DNA from: an uncultured Collinsella sp.
Lineage (GTDB): Bacteria > Actinomycetota > Coriobacteriia > Coriobacteriales > Coriobacteriaceae
Length of the DNA: 9,296 nucleotides
Reading direction: 5' to 3'
Assembly (NCBI GenBank): GCA_900545905.1
Contig: URBA01000041.1
Span: 1-9,296, forward strand
Positions within the stretch are counted from its first letter, which is position 1, and every line of letters starts with the position of its first letter. Under the pieces are notes generated by a model. That model was not told the origin of the DNA. It saw only the letters and a list, made by a program, of their open reading frames with translations, and made no database searches. Shown piece after piece: positions 1 through 6,368 of the stretch. The translations under genes were made by a program, and so were the position numbers.

Positions 1-17
1 CGAGTTCCGCACGAGCC

Positions 18-40
18 GGAGAGCACTTAATGTGCTCTCC
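18..40. repeat. Short perfect hairpin downstream of pcrA
   Basis: A perfect 9-bp inverted repeat (GGAGAGCAC / GTGCTCTCC) encloses a 5-base loop, TTAAT. An outer CGCAC/GTGCG pair (8-12 with 41-45) extends the stem after a 5-base bulge. It lies about 60 bases past the pcrA stop codon on the minus strand, where a terminator would be expected. No T-run follows the stem on either strand, so it is not a standard intrinsic terminator. It may be an RNA 3'-end stabiliser or a terminator of weak type. Confidence 0.5.
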
Positions 41-102
41 GTGCGAGCAGGACTGCCCGAGCAGGCGATGTTGCCCCATACGCCCGCCCAGGTCCGCCGG
101 GA

Positions 103-3003
103 TTATGACAGCTTGACGATCGGAGCGAATCCCTTCATGAGCTTTTTGGTCTGGCCGGTCTTTTCGAACTGGACCTCGATCATGTCTCCGGCGACCGAGA
201 TCACGGTACCCGTGCCAAAGGTCTTGTGGCTCACGGTATCGCCTGCGGCAAAGTCCTGCGACGCGCTGGCACGATCGACCTTGCGCTCCACCGTCGGAGA
301 CACCTTGGACGACGGCTTTTTGGCTCGCGGCGCACCCGAACCAAAGGTCGAGGCAACACGGCCGGCGTCGGGCGAGACCCCACGATGGCGCTCGGTCCCG
401 TAGCTGCTACCGCCAAAGAAATCGTCAAAGCTCGATCCGCCGCGCGAACCGGAACCGCCGGTCGAGCGCGTATGCGAGCCAAACACCTTGCCGCCATACA
501 TATCCGAGCCCATGCCCGAGCCAAAGGTGCCGTGACGGTCGCCGCGCTTCTCCCAGCCCGTGCCCTCAAAACCGGCAGAACCGATACCGCTAAACTCGAT
601 ATCCTCAAACGGAATCTCATTGAGAAAGCGCGAGCGTGGGTTGGCAGAGGTCGAGCCGTAGGTGCGACGCGTGGCCGCATAGGTCAGGAACAGGCGCTTG
701 CGGGCGCGCGTGATGGCAACGTAGGCCAGGCGACGCTCCTCCTCGAGCTTGCCCGGGTCATCGCTGCCGCCAAAGTCGTGCACGTGCGGGAAGATGCCCT
801 CCTCCATGCCGGCCACGAACACCGCCGGGAACTCCAGGCCCTTGGCGGAGTGGATGGTCATCATGGTAATGGCATGCGTCTCGCCGGCCAGGGAATCCAA
901 GTCGGAGCGCAGGGCCAGCCACTCCATGAGTGCCGGCAGCGCCTTACAGGTGAGCGGACCGTAGGTGCGCTCGATCTCGTCGGCATGCACGGCGCCCGCC
1001 GGCATCTCCGTCGGCGCGGCATACGCGTTGCCCGCGATGGCGGCGGCCAAGGCATCCTGCGGCGAGAGCGCCGGGGCGGCTAGGCTATCGAGCGGATTGG
1101 AGCCCGCGGCGTCACGAGCGCCGACAAGTGCCTCAAACGAGGATGCCGGAGCGGACGGTCCTGGCTCCGGTGCGGGCGCGCTCACCACGACGGACTCGGA
1201 CTCGGCGACGGACGGCACGTCGGCAACACCGGCTGCACGCAGCTCTTCCAAGCTCTCGAGCGTGCCCTCGATATCCTCGTGCGTCTCCTCAAATTCGGCA
1301 GCGACGCCCAGGAATTCCTGGATGTTCTCGGCGCGGCTCTCGGATTCCATGGTGCCCTCGGCGCGGAACGCCTGCAGCAGACCCGTCTTATCGACGATCA
1401 TCTCGACGACGTCCTTGAGCTCGCCGTCCATGCGACGGCCCTCGCGCACCAGCGAAACAAAGCTCGACAAGCCGTTGCGCACCTTGGCGCTAAACATGCC
1501 CGTCTCGGCTGTTGCGATCTCGCAGGCCTGGAAGAACGAGCAGCGGTTGTCGCGCGCCAGCTGCTCGATTTTTTGGATCGAGGTGGAGCCGATGCCACGG
1601 CGCGGTGTGTTGATGACGCGCTTGACGCTCATCTCGTCGGCCGGGTTCACGATCATCTTGAGGTAGGCCATGACATCACGGATCTCGGCACGGTCGAAGA
1701 ATCGCGTGCCCCCCACGATCTTGTAGGGCACGCCCGCGCGCAGGAACATATCTTCGAGGATACGCGACTGGGCGTTGGTGCGATAGAACACGGCAATGTC
1801 GTCGTAGCTCATGCCTTTGGCATGCAGCTTCTCGATCTCGCCGGCAATCCAGCGGCCCTCGTCGCGCTCATCGCTCGCCTGGAAGGCCTGGATCTTCTCG
1901 CCATCGCCCTCGGCCGTAAACAGGCGCTTGTCCTTGCGCTGCGAGTTGTGGCGTACCACGGCGTTGGCGGCGTTCAGGATATGACCCGTGGAACGATAGT
2001 TCTGCTCCAGCTTGACGGTCTTGCAGTTTTTAAAATCCTTCTCAAAGTCCAGGATATTGGTGATATCGGCGCCACGCCAGCTGTAAATGGACTGGTCGTC
2101 GTCGCCCACGACCATGAGGTTTTGGTACTTGGCGGCCAGCAGGTTGGCGATCTCGTACTGGACGTGGTTGGTGTCCTGATACTCGTCGACGCTAATGTAG
2201 CGGAAGCGCTCTTGGTACTTATCGAGCACCTCGGGACGGGTGCGCAGCAGCTCGAGCGCGCGCACGAGCAGGTCGTCAAAGTCCATCGCATTGGCGGCGC
2301 GCAGGCGGCGCTCCAGCTCTAGGTAGACCTGCGCGGCCTTTTTGTCGTTGGGGCTATCGGCACTCTTGAGCATGTCCTCGGGGCCGATCATGGCGTTTTT
2401 GGCCGAGCTAATCTTGCTGCGGATCATGTTGATGGGGAACTGCTTTTGCTCGATGCCGAGCGCCTGCATAATGTCGCGCACCATGCGCTTTGAGTCATCG
2501 TCATCGTAGATGGTGAACTGGCCGGTGTAGCCCAACAGGTCGGCGTCCTCGCGCAGCATGCGCACGCACATGGCATGGAAGGTGCACACCCACATGCCAC
2601 GGGTGCCGCTGGGAATGAGTGCCGCCAGACGCTCGCGCATCTCGGCCGCAGCCTTGTTGGTAAACGTAATGGCAAGAACCTGCCAAGGCTTAACACCCAG
2701 GTCGCCGAGCATATGTGCGATGCGGAAGGTCAAGACGCGGGTCTTGCCCGAGCCGGCGCCGGCGAGCACCAGCAACGGGTCCTCGGTGGACAGGACCGCC
2801 TCGCGCTGGGCGGGGTTAAGGCTATCGATATCGACGAGCGGCTTGGCAGGTTTGGGCGCCGGAGCCGGGGCGTCGTAGATGTCGAGCGGAACAAGCTCGG
2901 GCTCCGGCGCAGCGGGGGCGGCGTATACATCGAGCGGCACGGGTTCCGGCGCGGGCGGCACGGGCGCGGCAGTGTTCTTTTCCCAGGGCAGGGGCTGGGT
3001 CAT
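103..3003 (-). CDS. pcrA: ATP-dependent DNA helicase PcrA (UvrD/Rep family, SF1A)
   Basis: A 3'-5' DNA helicase of the UvrD/PcrA family, used in nucleotide excision repair, clearing of proteins or RNA polymerase from DNA, and plasmid rolling-circle replication. Visible motifs: Q motif LNPAQREAV (62-70), Walker A GAGSGKT (82-88), Ia ITFTNKAAAEMRER (112-125), Walker B DEYQDTN (273-279), III GDDDQSIYSWRG (300-311), IV LEQNYRS (332-338), V TIHSAKGLEFP (716-726) and VI YVAITRARKR (761-770). Residues 917-966 (from FAAGDTVSHKTFGTG) match the C-terminal Tudor-like fold that contacts RNA polymerase in other PcrA proteins. ATG at 3003 is chosen because GAGGAGT lies 5 bases ahead of it; an upstream in-frame start at 3087 has no such site and overlaps the likely promoter. 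At 966 residues it exceeds the usual 720-830. The excess lies in a Pro/Ala N-terminal extension (1-58), an Ala/Pro/Glu insert (about 585-675) and a Gly/Ser/Arg linker (about 805-915). Activity should be intact, as every catalytic motif is present. Confidence 0.96.
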   Translation of the reverse strand: MTQPLPWEKNTAAPVPPAPEPVPLDVYAAPAAPEPELVPLDIYDAPAPAPKPAKPLVDIDSLNPAQREAVLSTEDPLLVLAGAGSGKTRVLTFRIAHMLGDLGVKPWQVLAITFTNKAAAEMRERLAALIPSGTRGMWVCTFHAMCVRMLREDADLLGYTGQFTIYDDDDSKRMVRDIMQALGIEQKQFPINMIRSKISSAKNAMIGPEDMLKSADSPNDKKAAQVYLELERRLRAANAMDFDDLLVRALELLRTRPEVLDKYQERFRYISVDEYQDTNHVQYEIANLLAAKYQNLMVVGDDDQSIYSWRGADITNILDFEKDFKNCKTVKLEQNYRSTGHILNAANAVVRHNSQRKDKRLFTAEGDGEKIQAFQASDERDEGRWIAGEIEKLHAKGMSYDDIAVFYRTNAQSRILEDMFLRAGVPYKIVGGTRFFDRAEIRDVMAYLKMIVNPADEMSVKRVINTPRRGIGSTSIQKIEQLARDNRCSFFQACEIATAETGMFSAKVRNGLSSFVSLVREGRRMDGELKDVVEMIVDKTGLLQAFRAEGTMESESRAENIQEFLGVAAEFEETHEDIEGTLESLEELRAAGVADVPSVAESESVVVSAPAPEPGPSAPASSFEALVGARDAAGSNPLDSLAAPALSPQDALAAAIAGNAYAAPTEMPAGAVHADEIERTYGPLTCKALPALMEWLALRSDLDSLAGETHAITMMTIHSAKGLEFPAVFVAGMEEGIFPHVHDFGGSDDPGKLEEERRLAYVAITRARKRLFLTYAATRRTYGSTSANPRSRFLNEIPFEDIEFSGIGSAGFEGTGWEKRGDRHGTFGSGMGSDMYGGKVFGSHTRSTGGSGSRGGSSFDDFFGGSSYGTERHRGVSPDAGRVASTFGSGAPRAKKPSSKVSPTVERKVDRASASQDFAAGDTVSHKTFGTGTVISVAGDMIEVQFEKTGQTKKLMKGFAPIVKLS

Positions 3004-3008
3004 GGGCG

Positions 3009-3015
3009 ACTCCTC
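3009..3015 (-). promoter_or_regulatory. Ribosome binding site of pcrA
   Basis: GAGGAGT on the minus strand stands 5 bases ahead of ATG at 3003. It decides the pcrA start against a longer in-frame possibility beginning at 3087. Confidence 0.8.
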
Positions 3016-3064
3016 ATCTGACGGACGGCGCGCCTGCGGGCAGCGCCATAGTTTGAGCCGTACT

Positions 3065-3093
3065 AGTATACCGAGCCGCGCGGACACCGACGC
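3065..3093 (-). promoter_or_regulatory. Probable pcrA promoter (good -10, weak -35)
   Basis: TATACT at 3070-3065 on the minus strand is a close match to the sigma-A -10 box and would start a transcript with a leader of about 55 bases. The best -35 candidate, TTGCGT, stands 19 bases upstream, which is a loose fit. The surrounding 3004-3250 interval has no credible gene. Confidence 0.45.
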
Positions 3094-3251
3094 AAATCAC
3101 ACCACGACTCCGTGCGCCACCGTCAGACCCGCCCCAGCGGATTTGGCGCAATGGGGTCAGGTTGCTTTGCACCAATCTATTGACAATCACGAAACCGCCG
3201 ATGTCATGGCAGCAGCAGCGAGCGACGGTCAGGGCGAACAAATTGGCATGA

Positions 3252-3292
3252 AAAGGGGTCGGCATAGACCTTTTGGTCATGCCACCCCCTTT
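3252..3292 (-). terminator. Hairpin terminator after uppP
   Basis: An imperfect 18-pair hairpin with a TTTT loop at 3271-3274: GACC/GGTC, then GGCAT/ATGCC after a one-base bulge, then GGGG/CCCC and AAA/TTT after a two-base mismatch. It begins about 45 bases past the uppP stop codon in the minus direction. The A-GC-T order (AAAGGGG...CCCCTTTT) gives the minus-strand transcript a short U-run, so it most likely ends uppP transcription. With AAAA on the other arm it could also work on the plus strand, but no plus-strand gene leads into it. Confidence 0.65.
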
Positions 3293-3336
3293 GAATGACA
3301 AGTTGTCGCCCTGGCCGTCGCGCAGCGTCAACTAAG

Positions 3337-4317
3337 TTAGAGGCCGAGCATCGGCTCCAGGACAAAGAAGTACGCGAGAACCACGATGCCCAGGATGATG
3401 CGGTAGACGCCGAAGCACTTAAAGTCGTGACGGCGGACGAAGCCCATGAGCCACTTGATGGCGATGAGCGACACCACAAAGGCGACGACGCAGCCCACGC
3501 CCAGGATGGCGATTTCGTTGGTGCCGAACGTGCCGCCCTTAATAAAGTACTTGACCAGCTTGAGCGCACTCGCACCAAACATGACGGGAATGGCCAGGAA
3601 GAACGTGAACTTAGACGCCACCGAGCGCGTGCAGCCCAGCAGCAGGCCGCCGATGATGGTAGAACCGGAGCGAGACGTACCAGGCACCAGTGAAAGCACC
3701 TGGAAGCAGCCGATACCCAGCGCAGTCTTCCAGCTGAGGTCCTCGAGCGTGGCGATGGAGCCAAAGTCCAGGTTCTCATCATCGTCCTCATCCTCAGCGG
3801 TAGCCGTGGCGGACGCCGCAAAGTGCGCACCGGCGGGACGTTCACCCGACACCACAGCACGCGAACCAAACGAACCGGCAACGGCCATTTCCTCGCGCTT
3901 GCTCGCGCGCCAGTTCTCGATCACGATAAACAGCACGCCGTACACAATGAGCGCCAGCGCCACGACGGGAGCATTGTAGAAATGCTCCTCCATCCAGTCG
4001 TTGAGCGGCAGGCCGATCGCCGCCGCAGGAATGCAACCGAGCACAATCTTGCCCCACAGCACCCAGGTGTCGCGACGGCCCTCCTTGCCCTTGCTGGGCG
4101 AGAACGGGTTGAGCTCGTGGAAAAACAGCACGCAGACGGCCAGAATGGCGCCGAGCTGAATCACGACCAGGAACATGTTCCAGAACGTCTCGCTCACGTT
4201 CATCTTGACGAACTCGTCCACCAAGATCATGTGACCGGTCGACGAAACAGGCAGCCATTCGGTAATGCCCTCGACTAGGCCCATGAAGGCAGATTTTAGA
4301 AGCTCAATGATATCCAA
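3337..4317 (-). CDS. uppP: Undecaprenyl-diphosphate phosphatase UppP (BacA family)
   Basis: An integral membrane enzyme that removes a phosphate from undecaprenyl diphosphate to regenerate the lipid carrier for peptidoglycan and other wall polymers; raised levels give bacitracin resistance in other bacteria. Both family signatures are present: GLVEGITEWLPVSSTGH (13-29) with the conserved glutamates, and VPGTSRSGST (211-220). Hydrophobic segments follow the usual multi-pass pattern. TTG at 4317 is chosen because GAGGGGG lies 5 bases ahead of it and because the protein then opens as MDIIELLKSAFMG, as family members do. Longer versions from TTG 4386 or ATG 4380 would add a hydrophilic stretch that the family lacks. 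The product has 326 residues, against about 265-290 normally. The surplus is a hydrophilic segment at about 141-195, after IVIENWRASKREE, that includes the acidic run EDEDDDENLD. Single gene, with a hairpin terminator behind it and divergent from the stress protein gene. Confidence 0.95.
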   Translation of the reverse strand: MDIIELLKSAFMGLVEGITEWLPVSSTGHMILVDEFVKMNVSETFWNMFLVVIQLGAILAVCVLFFHELNPFSPSKGKEGRRDTWVLWGKIVLGCIPAAAIGLPLNDWMEEHFYNAPVVALALIVYGVLFIVIENWRASKREEMAVAGSFGSRAVVSGERPAGAHFAASATATAEDEDDDENLDFGSIATLEDLSWKTALGIGCFQVLSLVPGTSRSGSTIIGGLLLGCTRSVASKFTFFLAIPVMFGASALKLVKYFIKGGTFGTNEIAILGVGCVVAFVVSLIAIKWLMGFVRRHDFKCFGVYRIILGIVVLAYFFVLEPMLGL

Positions 4318-4322
4318 AGGGA

Positions 4323-4329
4323 CCCCCTC
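4323..4329 (-). promoter_or_regulatory. Ribosome binding site deciding a TTG start for uppP
   Basis: GAGGGGG on the minus strand, 5 bases ahead of TTG at 4317. No ATG or GTG in frame is comparably placed, so this site supports a rare-codon start. Confidence 0.7.
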
Positions 4330-4553
4330 GTTAGACACCCACCGATAGTTGTTCTGCGGACGGTGCGGGCGATGTCCCATTATCAACCGTTGGCGGCGCG
4401 CCTGCGCCTACCCTTACCAAAAAACTCGCCCGTTCACAGAATTGCGAGCGGTCAAACCCAAATCCTTGGGTATAACTGCAACAAGATAAAGTGTCCGGCG
4501 GTCACGCATCCGCGCCCGCCCGACGCACGAGCCCCGCGCCCGTGCGATAGACC

Positions 4554-4560
4554 AAGGAGG
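4554..4560 (+). promoter_or_regulatory. Strong ribosome binding site of the universal stress protein gene
   Basis: AAGGAGG, a near-full complement to the 16S rRNA 3' end, stands 5 bases before ATG 4566. It predicts high translation of the stress protein. Confidence 0.8.
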
Positions 4561-4565
4561 AAACC

Positions 4566-5003
4566 ATGAACGAGGGCTATACCAAGGTATTTGTTTCACT
4601 CGACGGTACTGAGCAGCAGGATTTTGTGCTCGCACGCGCCATCAAGGTCGCCGCGAACAACGGCGCCAAGCTGATTATCGGCCACGTCATCGATTCCACG
4701 GCACTCGAGAGCGCCGGTTCCTATCCGGTCGATCTGGTCAACGGCCTAGAGGAGGCATTTAAGAACTCCATCGCCAAGCAGCTCGAAGAGGCCAAGGCCA
4801 ATCCCGACATTCCCGAGGTCGAAGTCATGATTCGCGCCGGCCGTATTCGTGAGACGCTCAAAGACGAGATGCTCGACGTGGTCAAGCCCGACCTGGTGCT
4901 CTGCGGCGCTCGCGGTCTGTCCTCGATCAAGTATGCGCTCCTGGGCTCGATTTCGACGTTCCTGCTGCGCAACACCGACTGCGACATCTTGGTCGTAAAG
5001 TAG
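4566..5003 (+). CDS. Universal stress protein, UspA family, ATP-binding type
   Basis: A small cytoplasmic protein of the UspA superfamily; members bind nucleotides and help survival under starvation, acid or other stress, usually as dimers. The 145-residue length is that of a single-domain Usp. The N-terminal strand (KVFVSLDGTEQQDFVLARAIKVA, residues 7-29, opening beta strand and helix) carries the conserved Asp13 after the first strand. The C-terminal half carries the ATP-binding pattern G-2x-G-9x-G-S exactly: G114, G117, G127, S128, followed by the usual hydrophobic end ILVVK. ATP-type members of the family are expected to bind ATP, unlike E. coli UspA, which lacks the motif. The gene stands alone on the plus strand, with a very strong ribosome binding site and structured sequence and a terminator behind it. 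No neighbour tells which stress it serves. A second domain or membrane segment is absent. Confidence 0.94.
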   Translation: MNEGYTKVFVSLDGTEQQDFVLARAIKVAANNGAKLIIGHVIDSTALESAGSYPVDLVNGLEEAFKNSIAKQLEEAKANPDIPEVEVMIRAGRIRETLKDEMLDVVKPDLVLCGARGLSSIKYALLGSISTFLLRNTDCDILVVK

Positions 5004-5016
5004 CGTTGCTCCCACC

Positions 5017-5109
5017 GGCCGCGGGGCCTGCGGGGTTTCCACAGGCACGTCCTCGCCGCTTCGCGGCTGCGGGATGTGCCCTTAGGAAACCCCTCCCGGC
5101 CTCGCGGCC
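5017..5109. repeat. 93-base near-perfect palindrome (long hairpin)
   Basis: The two halves match as inverted copies over almost their full length. The paired blocks, from outside in, are GGCCGCG/CGCGGCC (5017-5023 with 5103-5109), GGGGTTTCC/GGAAACCCC (5032-5040 with 5085-5093), GGCAC/GTGCC (5044-5048 with 5076-5080) and GCCGC/GCGGC (5055-5059 with 5063-5067) around a TTC loop. Small mismatches and one-base shifts separate the blocks. It starts 14 bases after the stress protein stop codon. It encodes no protein. A structured 3' UTR, or a copy of a dispersed palindromic (REP-like or MITE-like) element, are both possible. Confidence 0.8.
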
Positions 5110-5113
5110 TTCG

Positions 5114-5138
5114 CAGCCTTACTTCAGCGAGTTGGCTG
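5114..5138 (+). repeat. Small hairpin between palindrome and terminator
   Basis: CAGCC (5114-5118) pairs with GGCTG (5134-5138), and ACT (5121-5123) with AGT (5130-5132), around a short loop. It is weak alone, but adds to the folded 3' end of the stress protein transcript. Confidence 0.35.
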
Positions 5139-5149
5139 ATAAAAGATGG

Positions 5150-5185
5150 CGTGCCGCCCCGTTTGGGGTGGCACGTTTTGTTTGG
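5150..5185 (+). terminator. Intrinsic terminator of the stress protein gene
   Basis: CGTGCCGCCCC pairs with GGGGTGGCACG around a GTTT loop, with one G-T wobble, and TTTTGTTT follows directly. This is a textbook rho-independent terminator for the plus strand. On the minus strand the same stem is followed, after CCATC, by TTTT, so it may also stop transcripts arriving from the histidine kinase gene on the other side. Confidence 0.85.
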
Positions 5186-5206
5186 GCTGCACGTTTTTGT
5201 TTTGGG
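5171..5206 (+). repeat. Imperfect tandem repeat of the terminator's T-rich tail
   Basis: GCACGTTTTGTTTGGG at 5171-5186 is repeated as GCACGTTTTTGTTTTGGG at 5189-5206, with only T-run length differing. The second copy provides another T-run but no stem of its own. It may be a slippage duplication. Confidence 0.6.
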
Positions 5207-5231
5207 AGATCCATTTGAGCCTCATAGTTAT

Positions 5232-5290
5232 GTTCACGTTCGGGAACATAGCGCCAGTTGCCTTAGCTAAGTTCACGTTCGGGAACATAG
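5232..5290. repeat. Two identical 20-base direct repeats with inner dyad
   Basis: GTTCACGTTCGGGAACATAG occurs at 5232-5251 and, without a single change, at 5271-5290, 39 bases apart start to start. Each copy holds GTTC...GAAC arms that can pair; in the first copy the arms extend to TATGTTC/GAACATA (5229-5235 with 5244-5250). The copies lie between the ends of two converging genes, 26 bases past the histidine kinase stop codon on the minus strand. They are too few and too closely set for a CRISPR array. They could be a pair of protein binding sites, a duplicated hairpin, or part of a dispersed repeat. Confidence 0.8.
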
Positions 5291-5311
5291 CCGTCCGCAC
5301 CGCAAGACGGC
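5290..5311 (-). terminator. Possible hairpin end of the histidine kinase transcript
   Basis: GCCGTC (5290-5295) pairs with GACGGC (5306-5311) around a 10-base loop, 4 bases after the histidine kinase stop codon on the minus strand. No T-run follows, so termination here is doubtful. The bidirectional stem at 5150-5175 is an alternative end. Confidence 0.35.
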
Positions 5312-5315
5312 CCGG

Positions 5316-6359
5316 CTACTCAAAGTATTGGAACTTGTTCGTTGAGAAGGCAAACGTTACGACAAAGCCTTCTCCGGAGTTGGATGCCGCGGTGACGTCG
5401 ATGCCCATCTTGGAGCACAGGCGCGCCACCAGGTAGAGGCCGATGCCCGTTGCGCGCTTGGTGGTGCGACCGTTGTCGCCGGTAAAGCCCTTCTCGAACA
5501 CGCGTGGCAGGTCAGCCGCACACACGCCGCAGCCGTTATCGGCAACGGTGAGCTCGATGCGCTCGCTCGCCAGGCCCTCGTCCAGCAACGCGCCCGAAAA
5601 CACGATCTTCGCGCCGTCCTCGCGCGCATATTTAATACTGTTCTGAATAAGCTGGCCCAGAATAAACTCGAGCCACTTCTCGTCGGTAAAGACCTCGAAG
5701 TCGAGGTTCTCGCACACCGGGGCCACGTGCGCCGCGATGAGCTCGCGCGCGTTGGCTTTAATCGCGCCCGTCACCAAGGTCTTGAGATCCCAGCGGCGAA
5801 TCAGGTAGTCCCGCTCCACGACTTCCGAGCGCGCGTAGTACAGCGCCTGGTCGATATAGCGCTCCACGCGAGCCAGCTCACGGCCCAGGTCATCCACACG
5901 CGACAGGTCGTCTTCGCTGCCATCCAGGTTTTCCAAAATCAGGTGAGCTGCCGCCAGGGGCAGCTTGGCCTCGTGGACCCAGCTCTCGATATAGTCGCGA
6001 TAGTCATCGGTCTGACGCCGGCCTTCGGCAACCTCGTCGCAAGCGGCTTTGCCCACCCGGCGCAAGACCTCGTACTCGAGCTCGCCCTCGGCATAGGTCG
6101 GGCATTGCACCATCTCCTGCACCCATGCGGGACTCTCGAGCTCCTCTGCCGCACGCTCCAGCTGGCGCAGAAAACGACGACGGCGCGCGTATTCGATCAC
6201 GATGCCGAGCATACCAAAGATAAAGGACACGCCGACCGCCACGACCACGATAGAAACGGGTGCTCCGGCGACCGTCAGTACAAAGCAGCTCAGCAGCACG
6301 CCGCAGGTCCACACGGCGACGGGAAGCAGCGCATCTTTAAAGAACTTGCCAAACGACAT
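5316..6359 (-). CDS. Intramembrane-sensing sensor histidine kinase (BceS-like)
   Basis: A membrane histidine kinase that should phosphorylate the response regulator encoded just upstream. Two hydrophobic segments (about 11-32 and 35-56) are parted by only a few residues, so there is no real extracellular sensing domain; an arginine cluster (59-62) then marks the cytoplasm. The phosphoacceptor box is YIESWVHEAKLPL with His129, close to the SWVHxxKTP form of Bce kinases. The ATPase domain shows QLIQNSIKYA (N box, Asn240), DNGCGV (274-279), the F box VFEKGFTG and GIGLYLV (305-311). The 347-residue length suits the family. ATG 6359 follows the regulator stop codon by 9 bases, with AGGGG as ribosome site, so the two are translated from one message. 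Bce kinases normally sense peptide antibiotics through a BceAB-type ABC transporter, but none is in the window. The assignment to a histidine kinase is firm; the Bce subtype is likely and the ligand unknown. Confidence 0.93.
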   Translation of the reverse strand: MSFGKFFKDALLPVAVWTCGVLLSCFVLTVAGAPVSIVVVAVGVSFIFGMLGIVIEYARRRRFLRQLERAAEELESPAWVQEMVQCPTYAEGELEYEVLRRVGKAACDEVAEGRRQTDDYRDYIESWVHEAKLPLAAAHLILENLDGSEDDLSRVDDLGRELARVERYIDQALYYARSEVVERDYLIRRWDLKTLVTGAIKANARELIAAHVAPVCENLDFEVFTDEKWLEFILGQLIQNSIKYAREDGAKIVFSGALLDEGLASERIELTVADNGCGVCAADLPRVFEKGFTGDNGRTTKRATGIGLYLVARLCSKMGIDVTAASNSGEGFVVTFAFSTNKFQYFE

Positions 6360-6368
6360 AGCCGGCCC

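Larger units (their letters stand above)
4318..4565. promoter_or_regulatory. Divergent promoter region between uppP and the stress protein gene
   Basis: This 248-base interval must drive both neighbours. Toward the stress protein, TATAAC at 4471-4476 is a plausible -10 box, giving a leader of roughly 80 bases; no good -35 is found at 16-18 bases. A 5-bp dyad, CCCAA-ATCC-TTGGG (4457-4470), abuts that -10 and sits where a spacer or operator would be. Toward uppP, GATAAT at 4384-4379 on the minus strand is a possible -10 with a leader of about 55 bases, also without a clear -35. These boxes are judged by eye only. Confidence 0.4.

Noticed and set aside
226..1083. 285-codon Arg/Ala-rich open frame on the plus strand
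   Set aside because: Antisense to the pcrA C-terminal linker; its extreme Arg/Ala/Gly content reflects the reversed Gly/Ser codons.
1279..2322. 347-codon open frame on the plus strand
   Set aside because: Antisense to the conserved helicase core of pcrA; a by-product of G/C-rich third positions.
3004..3087. N-terminal extension of pcrA from 3087
   Set aside because: No ribosome site precedes it, it overlaps the likely -10 box, and ATG 3003 has an excellent one.
3180..3185. TTGACA as a plus-strand -35 box
   Set aside because: The sequence 16-18 bases downstream has no -10-like hexamer, and no plus-strand gene follows.
5232..5290. CRISPR array or LexA (SOS) boxes
   Set aside because: There are only two repeats with a 19-base spacer and no cas genes. 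The GTTC/GAAC arms run in the opposite order to the Gram-positive GAAC-N4-GTTC LexA site.
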